Source: Leptolyngbya sp. SIO4C1 (GTDB taxonomy: Bacteria; Cyanobacteriota; Cyanobacteriia; Phormidesmidales; Phormidesmidaceae). From it: a DNA stretch of 6,969 bases. Position numbers and translations under genes: made by a program. Under the pieces are notes generated by a model, which saw only the letters and a list, made by a program, of their open reading frames with translations, was not told where the DNA came from and did no database searches. Shown in pieces: positions 1-5,865 of this stretch (the stretch's first letter is position 1; each line of letters begins with the position of its first letter). Location: the NCBI GenBank assembly GCA_010671975.1, contig JAAHIA010000266.1, positions 1 to 6,969 on the forward strand, read 5' to 3'.

Positions 1-283
1 CATGGCCCGACAACTCGTGCGCAAAAATGCGGCAAGCTAAATGCAAGTGGGAATGATCCATGCGTACAATCAGGCCAATGCGATAGGAAGCGACCTCACG
101 GTTTGCTATTGATGGCGGCGGTGCCGAGACCGTAGGTTCCTTAAGCTGTAGCAGCGCAGCCATCTCTTCAACGCTATGCTCTCGCTGTGCTAGCAAGCCA
201 ACTAGCTTAAGACGGCTTTCGTTTGCCAGGGCTTTAAAGAAGGCTAGCAGGGTTTCAAACTGAGGTGCTGCCATGGCTAGCAT
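1..283 (-). CDS. ArsR-family-like winged-helix regulator, 5' part (cut by window edge)
   Basis: About 94 codons are visible, reading from ATG at 283 leftwards and still open at base 1. The start is set by GAGGA at 291-295, seven bases ahead of the ATG; a second in-frame ATG at 274 has no such site. The N-terminal part (LLAFFKALANESRLKLVGLLAQ, roughly residues 12-33, then HSVEEMAALLQLKEPTVS) is typical of ArsR/SmtB-type repressors: the dimerisation helix and the first helices of the DNA-binding fold. Where the family normally continues with HHL and the rest of the recognition helix, this protein has APPPSIAN. It then resumes with something like a wing (VASYRIGLIVRM) and a His-rich helix (DHSHLHLACRIFAHEL) that resembles the C-terminal metal-binding helix of SmtB-type members. 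It may be a diverged regulator, one with a small deletion, or a decaying gene. The ligand cannot be told. Family assignment is good for the N-terminus, weak beyond it. Confidence 0.65.
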   Translation of the reverse strand, partial: MLAMAAPQFETLLAFFKALANESRLKLVGLLAQREHSVEEMAALLQLKEPTVSAPPPSIANREVASYRIGLIVRMDHSHLHLACRIFAHELSGH

Positions 284-298
284 GATTTGATCCTCGCA

Positions 299-336
299 AA
301 TTAGATTTTTATCTAATTTGATTTATATCTAATTAG
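299..336. promoter_or_regulatory. Repeated half-sites, likely operator of the ArsR-like gene
   Basis: AATTAGAT at 299-306 and ATCTAATT at 311-318 form a perfect 8-base inverted repeat around TTTT. A third half-site, ATCTAATT, lies at 327-334, 16 bases further on in the same orientation as the second. The cluster begins 16 bases ahead of the ArsR-like start codon. Read on the minus strand it contains -10-like sequences (TATAAA, GATAAA), so a bound protein would cover the promoter. ArsR repressors usually control their own promoter through such inverted repeats, so autoregulation is the natural inference. No binding is shown. Confidence 0.5.
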
Positions 337-502
337 TCTGAGAACGTCAAGCGTTTTCTTTGGCATAAGTGAAACAGATCCATGAGAAACCTCAAATAGG
401 GTTTGGGCAAAGTTATTCACAGTTGGCAGTACAGAAGCTCAAATTGCGCTGTCGGGCATTTGTGCAGAGATGCTCGATAGCGCCAACAGCTGAACCCCCG
501 GA

Positions 503-1843
503 TCACATCGCGTTCTGTAGCTTCTGCAGATGCGCGGCTGCCTGGCTTCGTAAGGTCTGTGCAGATTGAGAAACCGTGGTTCCAGCAGGCACGTCATCGA
601 GCCGATTAATAATTTGCTCTAGCTCAGCTAGGGTCTCAGGCGACGGCTGTTGGGTTGTAGCAATCAGCCGCGTTACGCGCTCTTGGATCTGACCAAACGC
701 CTGTACAGCCGCTGCTTCCTCAGTTTGACGAATCCTAATTTCACTCAGGTTTCTTTGATATTTAGCTCGCAGCGCCTGCGCTTCAGCATAGCCGGGGCTA
801 GCATCCTGCACCTGATTGAGCTGCTGGATGGCGTCTTCCCACAGACGGGCGGCCTCCTGCCAGCGACTAGCCGCATGGGGTGGATTTTGAACCAGTTCGC
901 TAGCCTGCACAGCATATTGCTTGGCGGCTTGCACATAGCTGTTTGACTGTCTGGCGTCAGCGCTGGTGCCCGCCACTGTCTGATAGTCTCGCTGAAAGGC
1001 GTTTAGACGAGTTTGCGCAGTTTGGCCTGCCAGTGTCCCAGGTGGAATCTCACTCAGCTGATCCATGCCTTTTTGCCACTCAGCCAGAATCGCGATTTTC
1101 TCTTCTGAACTCTGAACGGTCTCGTAGCGCTGCTTAGCTGCTGCTACTGCCTCTGTACCGGCTGCTAACTGCTGTAGCGCGTTCTGTTCTTGAAAGATCT
1201 GCGCCTCCATTCGTCCGACGAGCGCGCGAGCGGCTTCAAATTCGTCGAGGGTGAAGCGCCAACCGCAGTTGAACCAGGCGCAGTAGCGCTGCGGATAGTA
1301 ACCTAAAAACCAAACGGGCAGCTGATTGAGGTGCTGCTGTGCCTGATCTGCTTTGGCTTCGCCCAGCTCAAAGTCTTGGGCGCTAGTGGCGTTGTTAATC
1401 AGCTGGTCGGCCTGCTCGGTGTAGATAATGGCCTGACGATAGTTGTGATCCATCCGCATAAAGCTAGGCAGCAGCAGCAGTGGTGCAGTTCTTGCCACCG
1501 GCCAGCGAATCATGGGATAGGGCAGGTTGACGAGCCAGAGCCCGCCTGCGATCGCACCTGCGCCTATCGCTAGGCTAGCTATCCACTGGGCTGGCCTCAC
1601 AAGCGGATTCGGCTGATTTAGTCGCGCTGCCTGCTTGAGAATGCGATCGCTAAATTCAGGAAAAATATCGGCAATCTCAGCTTTGATCTCTGAGTAGGTC
1701 AGGGGGGCGCCTGCCTGCTGACGAAGCTTTTCTAATCGCTTGAGAACGATGCTGTAGCGTACAGTTTCGAGCGGCTTATTGGCACAGAGCCGCTGCAGCT
1801 CCTGATTGAGAACGGCAAAGGCGCGATTGTTCAGCCTGGGCAT
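503..1843 (-). CDS. Conserved-looking membrane-anchored protein of unknown function with C-terminal repeats
   Basis: This 446-residue protein has no function I can name. Residues 1-80 are soluble and charged. A hydrophobic, Gly/Ala-rich segment at about 87-106 is a single predicted membrane helix, with a second short hydrophobic patch at 119-128. An aromatic and cysteine-rich stretch follows at 177-203 (WFLGYYPQRYCAWFNCGWRF), which looks like the most constrained part. From about 205 to the end it is helical, Gln/Ala-rich and coiled-coil or TPR-like. Three related units recur, at about 262-287, 341-366 and 411-440, sharing roughly L..(I/V)...G......AQ..L. The layout suggests an N-terminal cytoplasmic part, an anchor, and a long helical domain for protein contacts; that is inference. 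No clear Shine-Dalgarno sequence precedes the ATG at 1843. The gene is transcribed towards the ArsR-like gene, with a 219-base gap, and is probably a separate unit. Coding status is supported by its length and cyanobacterial flavour. Confidence 0.8.
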   Translation of the reverse strand: MPRLNNRAFAVLNQELQRLCANKPLETVRYSIVLKRLEKLRQQAGAPLTYSEIKAEIADIFPEFSDRILKQAARLNQPNPLVRPAQWIASLAIGAGAIAGGLWLVNLPYPMIRWPVARTAPLLLLPSFMRMDHNYRQAIIYTEQADQLINNATSAQDFELGEAKADQAQQHLNQLPVWFLGYYPQRYCAWFNCGWRFTLDEFEAARALVGRMEAQIFQEQNALQQLAAGTEAVAAAKQRYETVQSSEEKIAILAEWQKGMDQLSEIPPGTLAGQTAQTRLNAFQRDYQTVAGTSADARQSNSYVQAAKQYAVQASELVQNPPHAASRWQEAARLWEDAIQQLNQVQDASPGYAEAQALRAKYQRNLSEIRIRQTEEAAAVQAFGQIQERVTRLIATTQQPSPETLAELEQIINRLDDVPAGTTVSQSAQTLRSQAAAHLQKLQNAM

Positions 1844-1869
1844 GTGGGGTTATAAGTAACTTCCGGACA

Positions 1870-1882
1870 CTAATTAGATATA
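1870..1882. promoter_or_regulatory. Copy of the 13-base sequence from the ArsR-like operator region
   Basis: CTAATTAGATATA here is the exact reverse complement of 324-336 in front of the ArsR-like gene, and includes the half-site AATTAGAT. It sits 27 bases upstream of the start of the 446-residue membrane protein gene, which reads leftwards, and about 200 bases upstream of the secreted-protein gene, which reads rightwards. It may be a second binding site for the same regulator. Because the sequence is AT-rich, a chance or promoter-element match cannot be excluded. Confidence 0.3.
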
Positions 1883-1944
1883 CCCATTTTATTGAGACGA
1901 TTCCGCTCTGTTTTTTGAATATCCGTCTTTAGAAAGCCGCAATC

Positions 1945-1964
1945 ACCTCACGTTCGTGAGAGGT
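1945..1964 (+). other. Small hairpin in the intergenic region before the secreted protein
   Basis: ACC-TCAC pairs with GTGA-GGT around a GTTC loop, leaving a two-base bulge (GA) on the right arm. A second inverted repeat, AGCTCA with TGAGCT around TTCGCT, lies at 2025-2042. Neither is followed by a T-run, so they do not look like rho-independent terminators. If transcription starts upstream of 1945, both would be in the 5' leader of the secreted-protein gene. Function unknown. Confidence 0.3.
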
Positions 1965-2072
1965 ATTCGTAGGCTGCTCTAAACACAATGGCATAGCTGA
2001 AAAAACAAAATTGGCTTTACTGCAAGCTCATTCGCTTGAGCTGTGTAGCGATAGGCCGTGTTGGAGATTTCT

Positions 2073-2076
2073 GGAG
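2073..2076 (+). promoter_or_regulatory. Ribosome binding site that fixes the secreted-protein start
   Basis: GGAG six bases before ATG 2083. It supports this start over the upstream in-frame TTG at 2011. Confidence 0.7.
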
Positions 2077-2082
2077 AACAAC

Positions 2083-2994
2083 ATGCTTGATCTAAAACAA
2101 GGTTTAAAAATATTGTCTATTGCGCTGACGGCCTCGCTTAGCGCAGGCGTTGCCCAAGCTGCAGAAGTGATTGGCGGCCCCACCGGAGCACAGTTTAGCC
2201 TGGCGAACCTGCCAGATGGTAACTATCGCTTTTGCAGCAGCCGCCCGCCTAGCGATATCAATCGGGTCTCAGGCATTTGTTTTCGGTTTCGCAAGCAGGG
2301 CAGCGCCGTCACCGGCGACTATTACTATCCCTATGAGGGCTCTAGCCTATGCCTAAACGGTAGAGTCAACGGCAATACGGTGACCGGGCAGGCCGTAGAG
2401 CGCATGCCAGAAAATGCGGGTGCGCCCGATAGGTTGGGTAGCGAGCAGCTGTATGACTGGCGACCGGAAGGCTTTTTGCAGGTGCGGCGCGGCATCTATG
2501 TGGACGATCGCAACCGTCGCGATGCCATTCGCTACCGCAGCGCTTTGCTGAATCTCAATAGTTTCTATCAGTACAATGCGGGCACGGTGCTGCCGCCAGC
2601 TGACTGCCCCACTCGACCAAACAGCGCGATTGGCACCGACCCGGATGCAGACAATCTGCGCGAAGTGGGCACCTCTATGTACTATGAAAAGCCTGTTTAT
2701 CTAGACACCAGCAGCATCGAGCCGCTAGGCGACAGCCGCTATGCCTACACCACCGTGATTGGCGTGCCCAGTCGGCTGAGCGAGACAGAATATCGGCTTG
2801 ATTGCGATGACTTAGAGACGGTTCAGGTTTTGCGATCGCGCTACTACGACGGCGATGGCGATCTGCAAGAGATTGAAGAAGTCAATCAGGCGGTACCGGC
2901 TAACCCAGACAACCCGAGCAGCACCCAGCGCTACAATGCCAGCCGCTATATCTGCAGCGAATATGCTGGCTTGGCCTCTAGACCAGCCGGGTAA
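2083..2994 (+). CDS. Secreted protein with surface-adhesin-E-like C-terminal domain
   Basis: Start chosen at ATG 2083, because GGAG at 2073-2076 lies six bases ahead and a clean signal peptide follows directly; an upstream in-frame TTG at 2011 would bury that signal. The product is 303 residues. Residues 1-26 are a Sec-type signal peptide (Lys at 5 and 9, hydrophobic core, cleavage motif AQA-A), so the mature protein is periplasmic, outer-surface or extracellular. Residues about 44-105 hold a first domain with three cysteines (51, 66, 90) and a glycine/tyrosine pattern (DGNYRFCSS, GICFRFRKQG, GDYYYPYEG). Residues about 197-291 (YYEKPVYLDTSSIEPLGDSRY, then YRLDC and the final YICSEY) resemble the surface-adhesin-E fold, in which DC and a late Cys are typical. 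Six cysteines in all could form disulphides. No ligand or partner can be named. Its 3' end overlaps the convergent S4-protein gene by 17 bases. Confidence 0.8.
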   Translation: MLDLKQGLKILSIALTASLSAGVAQAAEVIGGPTGAQFSLANLPDGNYRFCSSRPPSDINRVSGICFRFRKQGSAVTGDYYYPYEGSSLCLNGRVNGNTVTGQAVERMPENAGAPDRLGSEQLYDWRPEGFLQVRRGIYVDDRNRRDAIRYRSALLNLNSFYQYNAGTVLPPADCPTRPNSAIGTDPDADNLREVGTSMYYEKPVYLDTSSIEPLGDSRYAYTTVIGVPSRLSETEYRLDCDDLETVQVLRSRYYDGDGDLQEIEEVNQAVPANPDNPSSTQRYNASRYICSEYAGLASRPAG

Positions 2995-3757
2995 GCTGAA
3001 CCCGATAGCGCTCTTTTTTGGTCACCCCGATCTCGCCGATTTCTAAGCGTCCCTTCCCTCGAATGGCGACCAGATCGCCTGATTTCACGGCATAGCTAGC
3101 CTGCGTAATCGGTTTCCAGTTCACCCGCACGTCGCCTGCCCCAATCATGTCGGCCATTTTGCTGCGCGACATGCCAAACCCAGCAGAGGCCACCGCATCG
3201 AGCCGCAAAGAGGCTTCGACGGTGGTCATTTCCTTTTTACGCGGCTCGCGCACCTTCAGCGCCGTCAGCTCAATCGGCTGCGTTTTTACCGGTACCGAGC
3301 GCACCTGCGTTAAATTCATTGCCAAAAACTCTACCAGCGCAGGCACCACCACCGCCTGCGCTCCGCGCTCGCCCAGCACGATGATATCGCCTACCTTCTC
3401 GCGCACCAGCCCCGTTCCGAGCAGCGCCCCCAAGAAATCGCGATGGGTTGCCGTATCAAATAAGAAATTACCAGCAATATCTAAAGCTGCCAGCGGTACC
3501 GCCAGCCCGTCTAGCGGCAGTTCCGAGCGCGCAATCAGCAGCCGCTGCCGCTCTGCCTGCGGGTAGCCCCCTGACGACAGCGTATGCACATCTGTCAGTC
3601 GACCAAACACTGCCTGCGCCTCAAATAGCTCCGGCGGTGATAGAAAATCTGTTGCCACTGGCTCCCAAGTGCGAATCGCCTGCTCCGCTCGATCTAGCAC
3701 CCGAGTCAGCGCCGATTTGTTTTCTACACCCTTGAGCAGATCGTCTTTGGGCAGCAT
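2978..3757 (-). CDS. Photosystem II S4-domain protein (YlmH-like RNA-binding protein)
   Basis: The 259-residue product matches the cyanobacterial and plastid family named 'photosystem II S4 domain protein', related to Bacillus YlmH. Residues about 1-100 form the YlmH-like N-terminal region (AIRTWEPVATDFLSPPELFEA; FGRLTDVHTLSSGGYPQAERQR). Residues 101-128 carry the conserved HRDFLGALLGTGLVREKVGDI segment. Residues about 182-245 are the S4 RNA-binding domain (ASLRLDAVASAGFGMSRSKM, GDVRVNWK, SGDLVAIRGKGRLEIGE). Members bind structured RNA. YlmH proteins act on the ribosome in rescue of stalled nascent chains; the link of the cyanobacterial protein to photosystem II rests on the family name and is not shown here. 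The length is full. No good Shine-Dalgarno precedes ATG 3757, which is common in cyanobacteria. The gene lies downstream of the LuxR-type gene on the same strand, separated by 115 bases rich in short repeats. Confidence 0.92.
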   Translation of the reverse strand: MLPKDDLLKGVENKSALTRVLDRAEQAIRTWEPVATDFLSPPELFEAQAVFGRLTDVHTLSSGGYPQAERQRLLIARSELPLDGLAVPLAALDIAGNFLFDTATHRDFLGALLGTGLVREKVGDIIVLGERGAQAVVVPALVEFLAMNLTQVRSVPVKTQPIELTALKVREPRKKEMTTVEASLRLDAVASAGFGMSRSKMADMIGAGDVRVNWKPITQASYAVKSGDLVAIRGKGRLEIGEIGVTKKERYRVQLTRLV

Positions 3758-3801
3758 AGGTTAAGCATAGAAGGTCAGGATCTATTGTAAAGCTTGGAGA
3801 A

Positions 3802-3833
3802 GGGTGTAAGGGTGCATGGGTGCATGGGTGGAT
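3802..3833. repeat. Octanucleotide tandem repeat GGGTG(NNN), four units
   Basis: Four 8-base units in a row: GGGTGTAA, GGGTGCAT, GGGTGCAT, GGGTGGAT. This is the short tandemly repeated type common between cyanobacterial genes. The last ten bases with the preceding AT (3824-3833, ATGGGTGGAT) can pair, with one mismatch, with 3843-3852 (ATCCCCCCAT) in the neighbouring tract, giving a possible hairpin with a nine-base loop. Confidence 0.8.
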
Positions 3834-3841
3834 AGCTCCTG

Positions 3842-3897
3842 CATCCCCCCATCCCCCCATCCCCTCATCTCCTCATCCCCTCATCTCCTCATCTCCC
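3842..3897. repeat. Octanucleotide tandem repeat CATCYCCY, seven units, overlapping a gene end
   Basis: Seven contiguous 8-base units: CATCCCCC twice, CATCCCCT, CATCTCCT, CATCCCCT, CATCTCCT, CATCTCCC. Units 3 and 4 recur as 5 and 6, pointing to a 16-base duplication. The right half lies inside the 3' end of the LuxR-type gene and provides its last seven residues and stop. It lacks unique spacers and is far too short-period to be CRISPR. Confidence 0.9.
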
Positions 3898-4493
3898 CAC
3901 CCGTCCCGCTTGGCATAGACGCTCTTCAGGTGCTTCTTCACGGTATTTTCTGAAATATACAGCTCGGCGGCAATCGCCTTGTAGCTATAGTCTGCACGCT
4001 TGAGCTGCCAAACTTCCGCTTCGCGCGGGGTGAGCCCGTAGCGCTGGGCATCGGTGATGGCATAGCTTTCAGCAGAGCGCGCGCGATTTTCTAAGGTAAC
4101 CAGCAAACAGTCGCGCTCAATAGAGTCTGAATTGAACCACTGCACGCGAAGGCGAACGGTCCCTTGGGTATCCAGCTGAATTTCGTCTTCAAGAATAATG
4201 TTGGCTTCGAGCGCATACAGGTCAGAATGGTTGAGCAGCGACTGACAAACTTGCCAAATTTTTGGCGGCAAGGCTCTCGTTTGCTTACGTTGAGCATCAA
4301 TTGCTTTGAGCAGCTGACTGGCGCAGCGATTTTGGTGTAAGATGCTGCCGGCTCGGTTGACAATCACTAGGCCATCTGCAAAGTTCTCAATCGCGGCAAA
4401 TAGCAAAGCTGACTGAAATTCAAACGAGAGATCGCGGTAAGGAGCATGACTCACCGGGGCTACTGGCCGAGTGTCTACTGCTTGTTGGAACAT
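3873..4493 (-). CDS. PAS-LuxR type transcription regulator
   Basis: The 206-residue product combines a PAS-like sensor region with a LuxR/FixJ-type helix-turn-helix. Residues about 28-135 are PAS-like: FAAIENFADGLVIVNRAGSI with NRCASQLL, a hallmark start of PAS folds. Residues about 148-196 are the DNA-binding domain: YGLTPREAEVWQLKRADYSYKAIAAEL then ISENTVKKHLKSVYAK, with the usual LTPRE and NTVKKH motifs. There is no receiver domain, so it probably senses a small molecule, redox state or light directly; the ligand is unknown. The start is ATG 4493, with GGAG (bases 4499-4502 on the plus strand) five bases ahead. The last residues, GDEEMRG, are encoded by an octanucleotide repeat tract, so the natural tail may have been altered. 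It is divergent from ureE across 255 bases, so a role in urea or nitrogen control is possible but not shown. Confidence 0.87.
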   Translation of the reverse strand: MFQQAVDTRPVAPVSHAPYRDLSFEFQSALLFAAIENFADGLVIVNRAGSILHQNRCASQLLKAIDAQRKQTRALPPKIWQVCQSLLNHSDLYALEANIILEDEIQLDTQGTVRLRVQWFNSDSIERDCLLVTLENRARSAESYAITDAQRYGLTPREAEVWQLKRADYSYKAIAAELYISENTVKKHLKSVYAKRDGWGDEEMRG

Positions 4494-4662
4494 ATTGACT
4501 CCGTAGTGAGATCAGGGAAGCTGTGCAAAAGCGCAGGTAACTCTGTGGGAGATTACTGAACTTTCGGATAGTAAACACATCAGCTAGCGTTGTTTAAAAT
4601 CCGCAAAATCTATGGCAGTTCCCCAAGTGTCATAGAGTACGGACGACTGTAACTTCGGTTCT

Positions 4663-4684
4663 GCCGGCTTTCGCTTCGACCGGC
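4663..4684 (+). other. Hairpin in the regulator-ureE intergenic region
   Basis: GCCGG at 4663-4667 pairs with CCGGC at 4680-4684, and inside it TCG pairs with CGA around CTT, with a three-base bulge on the left arm. There is no T-run on either side, so it is not an obvious terminator. It could lie in the ureE leader or be a protein site. The rest of this 255-base gap (4494-4748) shows no convincing -35/-10 pair. Confidence 0.3.
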
Positions 4685-4748
4685 GCAATTGTAAAAAATA
4701 AAGAAGTTATGTAGCGATACTTTTATACCGTTAGATTATTTTTTCTGC

Positions 4749-5186
4749 ATGGTTCTCGCGTTTACTCATCGACTTTCGGCACCGCAGCCGGCCGATCAGA
4801 CCCTAGCGCTGACGGCTGATGCCAGGCTGCGATCGCGCTATCGCCATACCGCCAATGACGGTAGCGAGGTCTATCTCAATCTGCCTAGGGGCACAGTTCT
4901 AAAGGGGGGCGACTGCCTCGGCGCAGAGACCCATACCCAGATTCTGCAGATTATCGCGAAGCCAGAGCCGGTGCTGACCGTCAGCGCAGAGACAGCTTTG
5001 GCGCTGCTGCGAGCGGCCTATCACCTAGGCAATCGCCACGTGCCGCTAGAGCTAGCGCCTGACTATCTGCGGCTGTCGCCCGATCCGGTGCTGGCACAGC
5101 TGCTAGCGCAGCTCGGTCTGCAGGTTGTGCAAGAGATTGCGCCGTTTGAACCCGAGTCTGGAGCCTACCACCATGACCATGCCTGA
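4749..5186 (+). CDS. ureE: Urease accessory protein UreE (nickel metallochaperone)
   Basis: This 145-residue protein delivers Ni2+ to the urease activation complex (UreD/F/G with apo-urease) in the cytoplasm. Residues about 1-70 form the peptide-binding N-terminal domain (LTADARLRSRYR, EVYLNLPRGTVLKGGDCL). Residues about 75-140 form the metal-binding domain, with the family signature AYHLGNRHVPLE at 90-101; the His in GNRH (97) is the conserved nickel ligand at the dimer interface. The C-terminus is a short His tail, HHDHA, much shorter than the His-rich tails of enteric homologues. Length is normal for cyanobacterial UreE. No Shine-Dalgarno precedes ATG 4749; the leader there is T-rich. It is the first gene of ureEFG, overlapping ureF by 14 bases. 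Confidence 0.93.
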   Translation: MVLAFTHRLSAPQPADQTLALTADARLRSRYRHTANDGSEVYLNLPRGTVLKGGDCLGAETHTQILQIIAKPEPVLTVSAETALALLRAAYHLGNRHVPLELAPDYLRLSPDPVLAQLLAQLGLQVVQEIAPFEPESGAYHHDHA

Positions 5187-5847
5187 GGCCGCCCTGCTGC
5201 GGCTGCTGCAGCTGGCTAGCCCAGCGCTGCCGGTTGGGGCCTTTAGCTATTCTGAAGGGTTAGAAACCCTCACCCAGCAGCAGCGCCTCCCCTCAGCCGA
5301 GGCGCTCACCCACTGGCTCACTCAAGAGCTGCAGGTCGGGGCCGTTCCGCTAGAAGCCGCGATCGCGCTGCGCATTCACCAGAGCTTTCATCAGCCTGAC
5401 CGGCTGCGCTATTGGAATACCTGGCTGCTGGCCGCCCGCGAAACCGCCGAGCTGCGTCAGCAAAGCACCCAGATGGGGCGCGCCCTCTGCCGTCTGCTAG
5501 CCCAGTTACATCCCGAGCTAGCGCCCACGATTGCCGCCTGCGGCACCCCCTGCAACTTTGCTACCGCCTTTGCCATAGCCGCCGCCCACTGGCAGATTTC
5601 AGCTGAGACCACCGTCCTCGCCTACCTGCAAAGCTGGGCCGCTAACCTAATCAGCGCTGCCGTCAAGCTCATTCCCCTCGGCCAAACTGGCGGTCAGGCC
5701 GTCCTGCTCTCCTTAACGGGCGCGATCGCAGACACTACTCAAACTGTCCTACAGCTCGACGACGCCCAGCTCACCAGCAGCGGCTGGGGCGCAGTGCTGG
5801 CCAGCATGCAGCATGAGACACTTTATACCAGACTCTTCCGCAGCTAG
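5173..5847 (+). CDS. ureF: Urease accessory protein UreF
   Basis: UreF (224 residues from this start) joins UreD and UreG on apo-urease and gates GTP-driven nickel insertion. Start chosen at ATG 5173, because GGAG at 5160-5163 is nine bases ahead and the protein then begins as the family does, MTMPEAALLRLLQLASPALP; the reading frame is open further upstream but without supporting features. A second ATG at 5179 is possible. Visible hallmarks are the N-terminal LPVGAFSYSEGLE (residues about 20-32), ARETAELRQQSTQMGRAL in the middle, the helix ending AAVKLIPLGQTGGQ, and the C-terminal MQHETLYTRLFRS, which is needed for partner contacts in the family. All-helical composition fits. The start overlaps the end of ureE by 14 bases, suggesting translational coupling, and ureG follows after 18 bases. 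Confidence 0.94.
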   Translation: MTMPEAALLRLLQLASPALPVGAFSYSEGLETLTQQQRLPSAEALTHWLTQELQVGAVPLEAAIALRIHQSFHQPDRLRYWNTWLLAARETAELRQQSTQMGRALCRLLAQLHPELAPTIAACGTPCNFATAFAIAAAHWQISAETTVLAYLQSWAANLISAAVKLIPLGQTGGQAVLLSLTGAIADTTQTVLQLDDAQLTSSGWGAVLASMQHETLYTRLFRS

Positions 5848-5865
5848 TTACCCCGGAACCCCCCC

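Noticed and set aside
369..569. 66-codon plus-strand open frame near the ArsR-like promoter
   Set aside because: No recognisable motif, no ribosome site, and it runs into the 3' end of the opposite-strand gene.
2011..2082. Upstream TTG start for the secreted protein
   Set aside because: No ribosome site there, and it would put 24 residues before a normal signal peptide that begins at ATG 2083.
3147..3566. 139-codon plus-strand open frame inside the S4-protein gene
   Set aside because: Entirely antisense to a well-matched gene and low-complexity Ser/Arg-rich composition; a shadow frame.
3802..3897. Possible CRISPR array
   Set aside because: The units are 8 bases and contiguous with no spacers, so this is simple tandem repetition.
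4627..4640. NtcA-like GTG-N8-TAC in front of ureE
   Set aside because: One mismatch to the box, and no TAN3T -10 element at 20-24 bases on either strand.
5125..5172. Upstream extension of ureF
   Set aside because: The extension lies wholly inside ureE and gives no family-like residues; ATG 5173 has GGAG at a good distance.
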